DNA of 64,000 bases from CAJXJP01 sp963926055 (GCA_963926055.1 CAWUVK010000006.1:1-64000); one strand, 5' to 3'; shown: positions 33,963 to 44,142, counted from the stretch's first letter. The notes: a model not told the origin generated them from the sequence alone. Numbers and translations are program-made.

Positions 33963-35840
33963 ATGAACAAAGAAATAATGGAAAAAAATATTCAAATATT
34001 TTTAAATTATTATAAAGCAAAACAAAAAGAACTGAATAATTTAGAAAGTGGTATAAAAAATGAATGATTAAATAGAGATATTTTAGATTCATTTTTAGCA
34101 TTTTTAGAAGTACCAGCAGATGAAGAGTCTCGTTATGCTGCGTATATGCGTTTAGCAATGCTAAAAGAAGATTCACTAAAACTTGTACTTGAAAAACAAG
34201 GTTTAGATGAAGATCAAATGGCTGAAGTTTTATACGAAGCATTTATTTTTGTGAAAAATTTTCATAGCGATATTTTTGAAGAAATTATTGAGTTTGCTCA
34301 AGATGAACAATTATTTCCACAATTTTATATTCAAGTTTTAAAATGAGTTCAAAACGTAGGGGAAGCTTTTAGTGATTATTTTATCGCTTGGCATTCACAT
34401 ATTATTAATGGTGTAAATAAATTTTTAGAAGACAAATTTGATAATAATTCTGAAGAAATTTTTGCTTATTTACAAGAAAATAATCTTGGAGAAGATAAAG
34501 TTGATTGAGTTTGCGTAGATAGAAGTTATTCTGCACTTGTTCAAAAAGATGATGAATCTCTAGAAGTAGCGACGTATGCAAAAGCATTTCCTCAAGAAGT
34601 TGATGAAATAGCCTTTGAACTGGATAAATTTATCACAAAATTATCTGTGTTAGAAGATGAAGTCTATAATAAAAAAGAAGCATATATTTCATATTTAACT
34701 GCGATTAAAAATGCATTTTTAGAAGAAAATATAGATGAAGTAGTAAAAAAATGGAGAATAGCAGAAAAACTTTGGATGGAAATTGATACTCCATTTCAAA
34801 TCGGTCATCCAATGGAATTTTATGAAGATAATTATAGAAAAGCAGTTGCCCCAGAATGGGATTTAAGAATAGTTGATACATCACTTTTAGAATCAAAAGT
34901 TGAATCTGACATGAAAGAAATGTACGAACATTTTTATGACGATATTGGAAGATGTAAATATGAAGATTCATACAAATATTCTCTTGATAATATGAATAGA
35001 GTTCAACAATATATTTCTGCTCCAGTTTTATATTTTTGAGCTGAATTCACTGGGTTATTTTCAGCACAAGTAGTTCCAAATGATGAAATAGTTTCTCAAG
35101 CACATGGAAAAAAAATATTTGCTTTTCCAGGTTTTGTCCTCGAAAGTCAAAAATCTATTCCTGAAATGCAACTCACAAAAGATATTTTTCCAAAAGAATT
35201 TTTAGAAAGAAAAAATGAAATTGTACAAAATCTCCCACAAAGATATTTTGAAATTTACGATATAGAAACTATTGGTCACGAATTTTGACATACACTTTGG
35301 TTAGATTTAGATACAGAAAGTTTGATGAATTCATGAGGAAATTTTAAAAATATAGAAGAATTTAAAGCAACTGCAGGATGATTAGTTGCGTACTTTGTGA
35401 AATATTTAGGACTCACACCACCTAACCTCCCCTTAACAGGAGAGGAACATACAGAATTACAAAACGATATGCTCATTAAACATATTCTCAGAGCTGTAGG
35501 ATTAATGAAATACAGAAAAATAATTGATATTGTGCCGTATTATTGTGAATCATTAATTCACTTAGAAATATTATTTGCTTCAAAAATAGTATCATTTGAT
35601 GGAGAAAAATTATCTTATGATTTTAATCAAGAAAATTTCGAAACTCTAGCAAAAAATTATATCTGAGCCTATAAAGATTTGATTTACACATATCTTGAAA
35701 AACAAGATGCAGAAACATTTTTATTTCAATATAGTGTAAAAGAAGGGAAATACTTCTTACCAAAAAATGATGATGTAAGAAAATTCGTAGAATATTATTA
35801 TAACAGATACGAAAAAATAGGGAATAAAATAGCTGAATAA
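33963..35840 (+). CDS. Cytosolic zinc metallopeptidase (HExxH), 625 aa
   Basis: No signal peptide. The zinc motif is HEFGHTLWLD at 439-448, with its Gly encoded by UGA, and a downstream EEFKATAGGLVAYF that probably supplies the third ligand Glu. The long helical body preceding it and the overall size recall oligopeptidases of the M3/M49 type, but I cannot fix the family. An in-frame 27-bp palindromic element (35421-35447) inserts PNLPLTGEEH-type residues just after a hydrophobic helix, probably in a surface loop. It is flanked by a terminator and stands alone. Confidence 0.8.
35421..35447. repeat. In-frame palindromic element, copy 1
   Basis: CCTAACCTCCCCTTAACAGG continuing AGAGGAA: CCTCCCCT and AGGAGAGG form an 8-bp stem with one mismatch. 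It is GC-rich against its surroundings, and nearly the same 27 bp occurs at 52220-52246 inside an unrelated gene. Confidence 0.7.
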
Positions 35841-35841
35841 A

Positions 35842-35873
35842 AAAATGAAAATCTTTTAAGATTTTCATTTTAT
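35842..35873. terminator. Bidirectional terminator
   Basis: AAATGAAAATCTT-TT-AAGATTTTCATTT between convergent genes. Confidence 0.85.
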
Positions 35874-35879
35874 TTTATT

Positions 35880-36686
35880 TTATTTTTCATATGTAAAATC
35901 AGTACATTCTCACTCAAACTGAGCACTTTGTTTTATAGTATCGATTCTCGATTGATTGCTCGGATGAGTGGATAAAAACTGTGTCATTGCACTATCTGGA
36001 GCTAAACTTCTTTCAAAAAATCATACAGCACAATTGAGATTTAATTTCAGTGAATTTAATAAATCAATTCCTCAAATATCTGCTTGTTTTTCAGTGATTT
36101 GAGATGAATAATTTCATGATAAATTTGAAATTGAAATTCAACTCAATCAGATATCTAATCAGATAGAAGCCAGTACAAATCGAAATGGAAGTTCTTTTGA
36201 AACTTTTTTTAATACGTCTCTATTTTCTATATGTGCCATTTCGTGTCAAAGAATAAAAATAAGTTCTTCTTCATATTTTATTTCATCGAGTAGTCACTGC
36301 GTCACATAAATAATTGCTCATGGAAGGGCATAAGCATTTGCTAGAGATTCATCAGTAATAAAAATCTCATAGGGAATTTCAAATTGCTGAGAAAAATTTT
36401 CCAGGTCTAATTTTTTTTGTGTTTCAAAAAATCATGCAAATAACTTTTTTTCCTCTTCGATAGAAAGAGATTTCACTAAAAATCAACTTATAATTATTAA
36501 AAGAATATAACTTCAAATAATAAATCAGATAACTAAAACTATCATTTTTCATAACCGTTTAAAATCTGGTTTTAGAGGAGAAGCTTCATTTATTTCTATT
36601 GGTAACTCTATTTCTTTCAATTTTATATTTTTAAAAAAATTATTTATTTGTAATATTTTATCATTCTTAGTATACTCATAATACAT
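35880..36686 (-). CDS. M48 family (HtpX/Oma1-like) zinc metallopeptidase
   Basis: 268 residues. One membrane segment near 48-70 (MIVLVIGFIIGSYILLIIIS). The active site is GHEMAHIENRD with His148, and the third ligand region is EKQADIGGIDLL near 193. A C-terminal THPSNQSRIDTI motif is typical of M48 peptidases. These enzymes degrade misfolded membrane proteins or act in envelope quality control. ATG 36686 is chosen; its promoter region is shared with the divergent gene at 36709, only 22 bp away. Confidence 0.92.
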
Positions 36687-36708
36687 TAATAATAAATAAT
36701 TTTTATTT

Positions 36709-39213
36709 ATGAAAATACAAACACATTGTACACACTGTCAAAAAGAATATAGTCTAGATTTTGAACTTATCGGAAGAAAAGCAAAATGTAGCCAATGTTG
36801 AGACGAATTTATTATCCAAGAAGATACAACTTCTCAAGAAAAAAATACAGAAAAAAAGGTTGTTGAAAAATCTCCTGATCTAGAAATCAAGCCAAATAAA
36901 ATGAGTTTTATGACATTACACATGTGAGGAATAATTTTATTTTTAGTGACTCTATGAGCAGTTTTTGTAAATATTTTTATTGGAGGATTTTTTTTATTGC
37001 TGACAATTTTGAGTTATTATTTTAGATTTATTACCTATAAAAAATCATTTTTCACAATTACAGATAGAAAAATAATTTATAAAACTGGTACTATTCTCAC
37101 TGACAATACTGTTGAAATAAATCTCGACAAAATTACATTGGTGAAATCAAGACTTGGTTTTATTCAAAATAAATTATTCAAAACTGGATGATTATTGGTA
37201 AAAACAGCTGGATCGAGTAATTCAAAAGTTCATTTTTTTCATATAAACGAAACTATGGAAATTTATGAAGAGTTACAAAATAGAATGAAAAAAAATGGAT
37301 TTCATCTTCAAAAAGATCAACTCGTTCAAACAGCTAAACCTCATGCTCTGGGTGTATTTTGAGAATTAGGATCAAAAATATTATCAACTGGTTTAATAAT
37401 ATTGTATTTTGTTTGGTGAGCATTTGAGTCTCTGAGCGAATTATGAGAATTCAGTTTTATTTCACATTTCGTAAATGTAGCAGTTGTGCTTTATGTTATT
37501 GTTGCTTTATGAACTTTTACTTTGAGTTATCTTGATTTAAAGAGAAGAAAATATGAAGTATTTAGTGATAGTATTTTTTATTCAGAATGATTTTTGACAA
37601 AAAATTATGCATTTATCCCAATGGAAAATATTTCAGATACACAAAATACTCAAAGTTTTTTATCAAAAGTATTATGAATCCATGATGTAGAAATAAGTTC
37701 TGGATGAGCCAATAACAAAGTTATTTTTAAAAATATGCTTTGAGGTGAAAAAATGATGGAATCAATCAAATATCTCAAAGATAAAACTATCATGTGAACA
37801 AAAGATGAAATTGCATGAGAATTAAAAAAACAATCATTAATAAATTTTAAAGATAAAATAGAAGATCCGCTTGATTTCGACAGAGAATTTACCGGAGAAT
37901 ATAAAATGGATATTGCCAGATCAATGGCAGGAATTATACTTATGGTTCTAGTTTTATCACCACTATTATTTATAGCTGGAGAAACATTTTTTGTGATTTT
38001 TATCATTATTATTCCAGCTGTTATAAAAGTAGCTATTGCAATTATTGCTACAAAATTTCAAGTTACAGGATCAAGTGTAGAATATAAATATGATTTTTTA
38101 ACGCATAAACAAAATTCGTTTTCAGTAGAAAAAATCACAAAAGTTACGATTATAGAAACACTTATCGATAAATTATTTAAAACCTGTAGCGTTAAATTTT
38201 ATTCTATCGGTTCTAGCTCGGCAATTGTATTTAAAAATATTAAAAAATCTGATGATTTACACGAAAAATTATTAGCAAAAGTTTGAATTTATACACAAGA
38301 AGAATATAAATCAATTCCAACAAAGTTTAATATAATTGAATATATAAAAGCTCATATTTTTTCTTCAATATTTATAGCATTACTGGTAATTTTCTGCTGA
38401 ATATTAACCATGTATTATATTGCTTTTGTTTGATTATCGATACTAATTTTAATACTATTTTTCTGATTTATTGCGTATAAAAAATTATTTTATAGTGCAA
38501 AATTTTATCAAAATAAATTATTTAAACAATTTATTCAACTCAATAAATGAATATTCATACAATCGAGTGAATTTGCATTGTACAGACATATAAAATCTAC
38601 GCATTCTACGAAAAATGTAGCGACACAAGTAGGGAATATTTCATTAAATGTAGCAGGGGAACAAATGCAAGATACAAAATCGAGAAAAAAAATCGAACTA
38701 TCTCAAATATTTAGTTCAAACTCAATTGTGTTAGATTATATTGTAAACGCTCAAAGTATTCTAGATTCATTTGATACTATTTTCTTAGCACAAAAAGTTG
38801 ATTCAACTGAGTTACTATCATCAAAACAAGATATAAAAAATACTTTTGTTGTGATACTTCCTCTCGTAATTATCTGATTTTTATTTCTTGGATTTTCAAC
38901 AAATTGAATCATCGTATTAAGTATATTTGTAATATTTGCACTTATTTTTTCTTGTATTATTTGGTATATAAAAACTATTAAATATAGCTTCCAAAATGAT
39001 AGAGTACTATTTTCATCATGAATTTTCTACAAAAAAATACTTTCAATCCCATATATTCGTTTTAATTTTATTGAAAATGATACTGGTTTTGTAAATAAAA
39101 TTTGTAAAAATGGGAATGTAGGAATTTTTACCATCTGAAGTGGGAAAAAAGAATTAAATATGAAAAATATTTCAAATTATTCTCAAGTATATGATCTGAT
39201 TAACAAAGATTAA
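36709..39213 (+). CDS. Zinc-ribbon membrane protein with repeated bacterial PH-like domains, 834 aa
   Basis: An N-terminal MJ0042-type zinc ribbon (CTHCQKEY...CSQCGDEF; C7, C10, C26, C29) is followed by pairs of membrane segments alternating with about four soluble domains. These resemble DUF304/bPH_2 (YdbS/YdbT) units: ITDRKIIYKTGTILTDNTVEI...ITLVKSRLGFIQNKLFKTG; YEVFSDSIFYSEGFLTKNYAFIPM; VEYKYDFLTHKQNSFSVEKI; IRYSFQNDRVLFSSGIFYKKI. Such proteins are of unknown function. Four tandem PH-like units on one chain with a zinc ribbon is larger than the typical family member. Not enough is visible to assign a role. Confidence 0.75.
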
Positions 39214-39221
39214 TTTTCACT

Positions 39222-39249
39222 AAAAAAGCACCTAATAGGTGCTTTTTTC
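39222..39249 (+). terminator. Terminator
   Basis: AAAAAAGCACCTA-AT-AGGTGCTTTTTT after the PH-domain gene. Confidence 0.9.
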
Positions 39250-39282
39250 TCAACATATTTTTGTTTTTATTTTTTAAATAAA

Positions 39283-39316
39283 AAATCCCAGCAATGCTGA
39301 GATTTCTTTTTTTTAA
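39283..39316. terminator. Terminator of the small peptide gene
   Basis: AAATCCCAGCA-AT-GCTGAGATTT with A and T tracts. It lies 3' of the minus-strand 30-aa gene and also backs up the plus-strand terminator. Confidence 0.75.
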
Positions 39317-39340
39317 TTATAAGACAATATGCTTATAATT

Positions 39341-39433
39341 TTAACTCTTTGGCTTATTTTTTAGTATAGTTATTACAAAAAATAATATCATAATTACCAA
39401 AAATGCGAGAGTTATTTTTTCTTTTATTTCCAT
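39341..39433 (-). CDS. Small single-pass membrane peptide, 30 aa
   Basis: ATG at 39433 preceded by an excellent Shine-Dalgarno, AAAGGAGGTG at 39438-39447, unlike almost every other gene here. The peptide has a charged N-terminus (MEIKEK), a hydrophobic core of about 18 residues (LAFLVIMILFF and on) and a basic tail KNKPKS. Size and topology resemble type I toxin or holin-like peptides, or a small stress peptide; this is an inference. It contains no Gly, so UGA use cannot be judged. It lies downstream of the 147-aa gene on the same strand. Confidence 0.6.
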   Translation of the reverse strand: MEIKEKITLAFLVIMILFFVITILKNKPKS

Positions 39434-39437
39434 TAAA

Positions 39438-39447
39438 CACCTCCTTT
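39438..39447 (-). promoter_or_regulatory. Strong Shine-Dalgarno of the 30-aa gene
   Basis: AAAGGAGGTG, 4 nt before the ATG. Near-perfect anti-SD complement in a window where genes otherwise lack it. Confidence 0.75.
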
Positions 39448-39503
39448 GGTTGAGTATGGAGGTTATATAATAATAATTATAAAATATTAGTCAATAAAAC
39501 AAG

Positions 39504-39533
39504 TAAAAAACCTAGCTTTCGCTAGGTTTTTTT
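39504..39533. terminator. Terminator overlapping the 3' end of the 147-aa gene
   Basis: AAAAAACCTAGC-TTTC-GCTAGGTTTTTT; the gene's last codons and TAG lie inside the hairpin. Confidence 0.8.
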
Positions 39534-39955
39534 TGTGTAGAAGTCATTGCATCATGAAGTTGAGCAATTGTTTTTATATTTGAAATCAATTTACCAAAAT
39601 CTGGTATTTTTTTCAGATTTCCTTTAAATTCTTCTTTTTTAGTTAGATTCTCAACTAAAAATATTTCTCCTATATAAGTAAAACGTAAAATAAAGTTTTC
39701 ACTTAACTTATAGTCTTTTTGACAAATATCTCGAACATTCAGTCTGGTTAACTTAGTTTTTAGTTTAGATTCAAACTGAGGAATAACTTTATTCTCAGTT
39801 ATTTCATGAAATTTATCTAAATCTTTCATATCAAAAGGAAAACCTTTGTATGACTGTTCATTATGCTTGATTAAAAACAACATAATCGTTACTAATAAAG
39901 CGATAAACACAATCGTATTTATGATAGATTCCAAATTTTGCGTTATAAGTTCCAA
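39512..39955 (-). CDS. Membrane-anchored hypothetical protein, 147 aa, UGA-free
   Basis: The best start is TTG at 39955, 7 nt after AAAGGAG (39963-39969); an ATG at 40018 would add 21 basic residues but has no ribosome site. One membrane segment at about 10-30 (INTIVFIALLVTIMLFLI), then a cytoplasmic or extracellular helical domain. The stop is TAG. All four Gly are GGN, and Ala/Thr/Arg usage looks a little richer than in neighbours. Together with the 30-aa peptide it forms a small two-gene unit that looks imported from a standard-code genome. Family unknown. Confidence 0.65.
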   Translation of the reverse strand: MELITQNLESIINTIVFIALLVTIMLFLIKHNEQSYKGFPFDMKDLDKFHEITENKVIPQFESKLKTKLTRLNVRDICQKDYKLSENFILRFTYIGEIFLVENLTKKEEFKGNLKKIPDFGKLISNIKTIAQLHDAMTSTQKKPSES

Positions 39956-40150
39956 TTTATTTCTCCTTTTTTTCCATAATTTTGAAACGAATTTAAATAT
40001 ACAACTATTTTTTATCATGTCAATAATTTTGTTTTGAAAATAAAAATGATTTTTATTTTATATAAATATAAGTATATTGTATGTATAATAATTTATAGAT
40101 TAACTAAAATAAATTATATTTTTCTACAATATAAATTTAAATAAATATTT

Positions 40151-41167
40151 ATGGAAGATTCAATTAAGTTCTGAACAATACTTGAAAATCACTATTATTC
40201 GTCTAATGGCTCTGCTATAAAATACTCTACTAGAAATATATGTGCAGATTCTACAGCAAAAATTCTTGAAGAATTAGCTAAAATATTATTCCCCGATGAC
40301 GAAATAGAGATATATGTCATACCAGCTCAGGATTGATGTCATCAAGATAATTTTTGGATTAAAATAGGTAATATTACAAATAATGCTACTGTTGCTACTA
40401 TATCATGAGTTTTATTGACAACATATTTTGCATATCCATTAGTTACTGCTCAAATTGAATTAGCTTGATTAGAATCTGAAAAATTAAGAAGAGAACTAAA
40501 TCAAAATAATCCTGAATATAATATAACCAATGAGCAATATAATGAAGTATTTAAAAATAATGAAATCAAGAAGAACAAAAATAAACACTTTGAACAGCTT
40601 AGAGATGATAAAGATATAATTAAAGAAAAAATTATAGCAAAACAAAATAATAAAATAATATTTGAGAAAACTATTCATAGAGAAAATTTCATAGACCAAA
40701 TTGAAACAATAGAAAATTCATATACTACTAAAGTTATTGAAAAAATTCATCATTTAACGGTTGTAAAACCAGTAAATGAAGAAGAGCATAAAGATTTAGT
40801 TTGGGAAGTTGAAGATATAAATGGTAATAAAAATTTTTGAATATATATGTGTGATGAAGAATTTTATAGTAAACATTTAGCAGAAGTATTATGACTAAAG
40901 AGCCTAATTGCTAGAGTAAAATATACGTTTAATGAAGATCAGGACTGAAATATATCAAAGATTAGAAAAGAAATAATTTTGGTTTATAAATATAATCAAA
41001 TTGAACTTATAAAAATACCTGTTTGAGAAGAAATAACACCTGCTCCATTAGAAATATTAAATTGAGAAGATAATGATGATTGAAATGTAATTGAATCAGT
41101 AAATAAATCTATAAATAAAAAAGAAGTTACTATACTATCAAATCAAATTCAATTATTTGAAATGTAA
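40151..41167 (+). CDS. Hypothetical protein, 338 aa
   Basis: ATG 40151 without Shine-Dalgarno; many UGA Gly, so resident by codon use. The N-terminal ~75 residues look globular (ILEELAKILFPDDEIEIYVIPAQ). A short hydrophobic stretch near 80-105 (TVATISGVLLTTYFAYPLVT) could be one membrane helix. Residues 110-210 are very charged and helical (Asn/Lys/Glu), and the C-terminal 120 residues are beta-rich (LVWEVEDINGNKNFGIYMCDE). No family recognised. Confidence 0.75.
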
Positions 41168-41199
41168 ATATTTTATATAATTTTACATCCAAAAAAAAT

Positions 41200-41235
41200 T
41201 AAATAAACTCGTATTAATTCACGAGTTTATTTTTT
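41200..41235 (+). terminator. Terminator
   Basis: AATAAACTCGT / ACGAGTTTATT hairpin with T run. Confidence 0.8.
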
Positions 41236-41255
41236 TTATAAAAATATTTTAACAT

Positions 41256-41981
41256 ATGAAAATATTATTTTTACTACCTCCATCAGAGGGGAAAAATTCG
41301 CAAGGGGAAATTGGAGCAGAAAAACTGAGTTTTAGTTTTGAAAAACCAAAAGAAATTGCTACAAATGTATCGGAAAAAGATTTGAAATGTACGGGAAATC
41401 GTTTTGAAGAATGAGTGAATCTGAATAAACAACTTTGTGAAACCAAAGATTTTATTATCACTCCGGCAGTTAATCGTTATTCTGGTGTGATGTACAATGC
41501 GATAGATTATGCTGGGATGAATAATGAATGACAAAAATATTTCGAAGAAAATTTCCTGATTTTTTCTGGAATGTACGGAATCGTAAAAGCAAATGATTTG
41601 ATAGGGAATTATAAACTTCCAATCGAGACAAAAACACTAGCTAAGTATTGGCAGGAAAATATCACCAACACGCTTAATGAAAGTGGAGCTGATTATGTCA
41701 TAAATTTACTGCCCCTTTCGTATCAAAAAATGATAGATTTTAAAAAATTATCTCCAAAATTAGTAAATATAAATTTCCAAGTAGAAAAAAACGGAAAAAT
41801 TGTAAAAATGGCTCACTGAGTGAAAAAAATTAAAGGTGAATGGATTAAAAATATCTGTGAAACTCTATGAAGTCTTCATTTATCAGCAGAAGTATCCGAA
41901 GGAAAAGAAATTTTTACCTATTTCGGTGGAGAAAAAGTTGAGACAGAAAAATCGATTGAAATAAATATTTTACATAAATAA
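41256..41981 (+). CDS. yaaA: YaaA family peroxide-stress protein (UPF0246/DUF328)
   Basis: 241 residues, the usual length. Begins with the family hallmark LLPPSEGK at 6-13; later NRYSGVMYNAIDY near 72, FSGMYGIVKANDLIGNYKLP near 104 and NLLPLSYQKM near 152. E. coli YaaA binds DNA and limits oxidative damage by lowering intracellular free iron. UGA encodes several Gly. Dps and Bcp nearby (42.4-43.5 kb) make a local cluster of oxidative-stress functions. Terminated by the hairpin at 41979. Confidence 0.92.
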
Positions 41982-42010
41982 AAAAGCGAGGTGAAACCTC
42001 GCTTTTTTTA
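41979..42010 (+). terminator. Terminator
   Basis: AAAAAGCGAGGT-GAA-ACCTCGCTTTTTTT after yaaA. Confidence 0.9.
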
Positions 42011-42084
42011 ATTTTTTTACAACAAATCATTTTCTCGCCTTTGCATATGCTAACCAAATACAGATACGGAAACAATTTATAAAT

Positions 42085-42261
42085 TTAGTGCAATAATGAG
42101 TTTTGCGCATTATTTTCTTCCTTTTTTTGTGCAATTAATTTATTAGTTTTTTCAACTAATTCTGGATTATTAACTTTTCCAGTAAATTTATTCACTTGCG
42201 AATAATAAGCATTACATTTCCGTAGCATAGCCACACTCATATTTTCAAATGAAATTCTCAT
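42085..42261 (-). CDS. Small hypothetical protein, 58 aa, UGA-free
   Basis: ATG 42261 follows GAAAGGGAG (42269-42277) at 7 nt, a clear ribosome site. The product is hydrophilic and helical with a single GGA Gly (residues NKFTGKVNNP near 25). No family recognised. Its translation signal and lack of UGA group it with the other foreign-looking genes. It lies between yaaA and dps on the minus strand without an evident shared transcript. Confidence 0.55.
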   Translation of the reverse strand: MRISFENMSVAMLRKCNAYYSQVNKFTGKVNNPELVEKTNKLIAQKKEENNAQNSLLH

Positions 42262-42320
42262 AAGCAATCTCCCTTTCGTTGTTGCTAGAAATTACTATAA
42301 ATATTTTTCATTAAAAGTCA

Positions 42321-42352
42321 AAAAAAGACGATTTTACATCGTCTTTTTTATT
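42321..42352 (-). terminator. Terminator of dps
   Basis: AAAAAGACGAT-TTTAC-ATCGTCTTTTTT just downstream of the dps stop. Confidence 0.85.
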
Positions 42353-42356
42353 ATTA

Positions 42357-42827
42357 TTATTTTATCATAGATCTTAACATCCATGCATTTTTTTCATGAT
42401 CTTGCATCGTTGCGATAAGGAAATCTTCTGTTCCTTTATCACCAGTTTCTCCGATTACTTCGATCGCTTTTCTCATTTCAGAAATTGTTTTTTCAGTATC
42501 TGCTACTAATTCAGTAACCATTTTCTCAGCTTCTAAATTATAATTAGATTGTTCTTGTAAAAATGATTTTTCTAAGAAAAAACTCATAGTAGCTGGAGAT
42601 TTTTCTCCTAACATTCTTATTCTTTCAGCAATATCATCAATTAATTCTGCTGATGATTCATACATTCCTTCGAAAAATTTATGATAATCAGAGAAATGTG
42701 GACCTTGAACATTCCAGTGAAAATTTCTGATTTTTAAATTTAAAATGTTTTGAGAAGCTAAAAATGTTTCTAAATGATTTACTGATGTTTTTATTTCGTT
42801 TGATTCTAATCCAATATTTAATTTCAT
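42357..42827 (-). CDS. dps: Dps ferritin-like DNA/iron-protecting protein
   Basis: 156 residues. Dps dodecamers oxidise and store iron at inter-subunit sites, protecting DNA from peroxide. The ferroxidase signature is clear: KIRNFHWNVQGPHFSDYHKFFEGMYE near 33-58 and DDIAERIRMLGEKSPATM near 64. The four-helix core is complete. No UGA codon occurs although the gene looks resident (no Shine-Dalgarno), which shows that well-expressed genes may avoid UGA. A TACAAT -10 lies on the minus strand near 42858, and a Fur/PerR-like palindrome at 42908-42924 sits upstream. Confidence 0.96.
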   Translation of the reverse strand: MKLNIGLESNEIKTSVNHLETFLASQNILNLKIRNFHWNVQGPHFSDYHKFFEGMYESSAELIDDIAERIRMLGEKSPATMSFFLEKSFLQEQSNYNLEAEKMVTELVADTEKTISEMRKAIEVIGETGDKGTEDFLIATMQDHEKNAWMLRSMIK

Positions 42828-42907
42828 AGTATGTATTTTTAAAAATTAATATATTTCTATTGTACACTTTGTTTGTAAGAGAAGTGTAAAATTATAATAT
42901 TTTCTAA

Positions 42908-42924
42908 ATGAGAATTATTCTCAT
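42908..42924. promoter_or_regulatory. Fur/PerR-like operator 1
   Basis: Palindrome ATGAGAATTATTCTCAT (8-1-8) upstream of dps. It matches the TGAGAATNATTCTCA core of Fur-family boxes. Confidence 0.7.
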
Positions 42925-42957
42925 AAAGCTATAGTATTTATAAATTATAATAAGTCA

Positions 42958-42990
42958 AACTTAAAATGAGAATAATTCTCATTTTAAGTT
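42958..42990. promoter_or_regulatory. Fur/PerR-like operator 2 in a 33-bp perfect palindrome
   Basis: AACTTAAAATGAGAAT, A, then its exact complement. The centre carries the same TGAGAATAATTCTCA core as operator 1. It lies between the two sites of divergent transcription for dps and bcp; cruciform or bidirectional binding is possible. Confidence 0.75.
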
Positions 42991-43045
42991 TTGTAAAATA
43001 AATTAAATCATTATACTATAAATAATATATTTTAATATTATAGTT

Positions 43046-43507
43046 ATGAACCTAAATATAAACCAAAAATATGATGCAGTTACTTCAACAGGAGAAGTAG
43101 CAAATATGGATTTACAAACATTGTTATCATTTAATGATAAAACTATTTTATACTTTTATCCAAAAGATAATACTCCAGGTTGTACTATCGAAAATAAAGA
43201 TTTTTCTTGTATGATTCAAGAGTTTAAAGATGCTGGAATAACAGTGATTTGAGTTTCAAAAGATTCAGTGGAATCTCATCAAAAATTTATAGAAAAACAA
43301 GAACTCAAAGTAGATTTAATTTCAGATCCAGATCTTGTACTTCACAAAGAATTAGGAGCGTACGGAGAAAAAAATAACTATGGGAAAATAGTTCAAGGAG
43401 TTATTAGATCAACATTTCTCGTAAATAAACAAGGTGAAATCCTAGAAGAATGGAGAAATATCAGAGCAAAAGGGCATGCAGAAAGAATATTAAAAGCAGT
43501 TTCGTAA
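43046..43507 (+). CDS. bcp: Thioredoxin-dependent thiol peroxidase, Bcp/PrxQ type
   Basis: 153 residues. Peroxiredoxin that reduces hydroperoxides. YFYPKDNTPGCTIENKDFSC holds the peroxidatic Cys (Cys47 of TPGCT) and a second Cys 11 residues on, where PrxQ enzymes have the resolving Cys. RSTFLVNKQGEI is the conserved Arg-containing strand. Only one Gly (IGVS) is UGA. Divergent from dps across two Fur/PerR-like palindromes, so joint iron or peroxide control is likely. Confidence 0.95.
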
Positions 43508-43509
43508 TT

Positions 43510-44142
43510 TTAAAAAATATAAACTATGCTGAAAGTTAAAGATATAAATAAAAAAATTTTTAGATAAATTAAATCTATTTTATCTTTAGCTAAATATTTT
43601 AAAATTATATGTTCATATCCTAGGTATCAACTAGAGACTATTCTTTTTGCTTCATTAGAATAATCTATTTCTTTCTGAGTGCGTAACATAAATGAAAAAA
43701 AATATATAACAAAAAATATAGTTAACATTAGATTAATATTTTCATAAAATTCTAAATCAAAACGGATTTTATTATTAAACTCTTCTTGATTTCATATCAG
43801 TAGAACTGTTCAGAATAAGAATACAGTTACTAATGATCCTATTTCATGTCTTACAAATAAAAGAACTGTAAAAAAATAAATTTTAATGGTAAAAAATAGT
43901 TTAATATAATTTCGAGGAGAATATGAAAAATCGACTATTAATTTTTCCATTATTGAATGCACTTCTTTTGTATGTTTGAAAAATAATTGCTGTCTAAAAA
44001 AATCATCATCTAAATTATTTATAGAGGGATTTTCTTTTAATTGATTAATAGATATATATTTTAATTCACTTAAATATATTTTAATTTTTCGAGAAATAAA
44101 TACATAAATTCAAAAAAATACTAAAGCTATGAAAATCAACAT
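43510..44142 (-). CDS. Membrane protein of unknown function, 210 aa
   Basis: ATG 44142, TAA 43510-43512. Membrane segments at about 2-18, 88-105, 110-130 and 148-168, with a final one near the C-terminus (IFLFISLTFSIVYIF). A charged loop lies between the first and second. Four or five helices without recognisable motifs. Its stop is 2 bp from the convergent bcp stop, with no hairpin between them. No family assigned. Confidence 0.7.

Noticed and set aside
38578..38877. Separate gene inside the zinc-ribbon/PH protein
   Set aside because: It is in frame with the larger gene and bounded only by in-frame TGA codons read as Gly.
42357..42827. dps as a horizontally acquired gene because it has no UGA
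   Set aside because: It lacks a Shine-Dalgarno site like resident genes, and highly expressed genes may avoid UGA; bcp has only one UGA.
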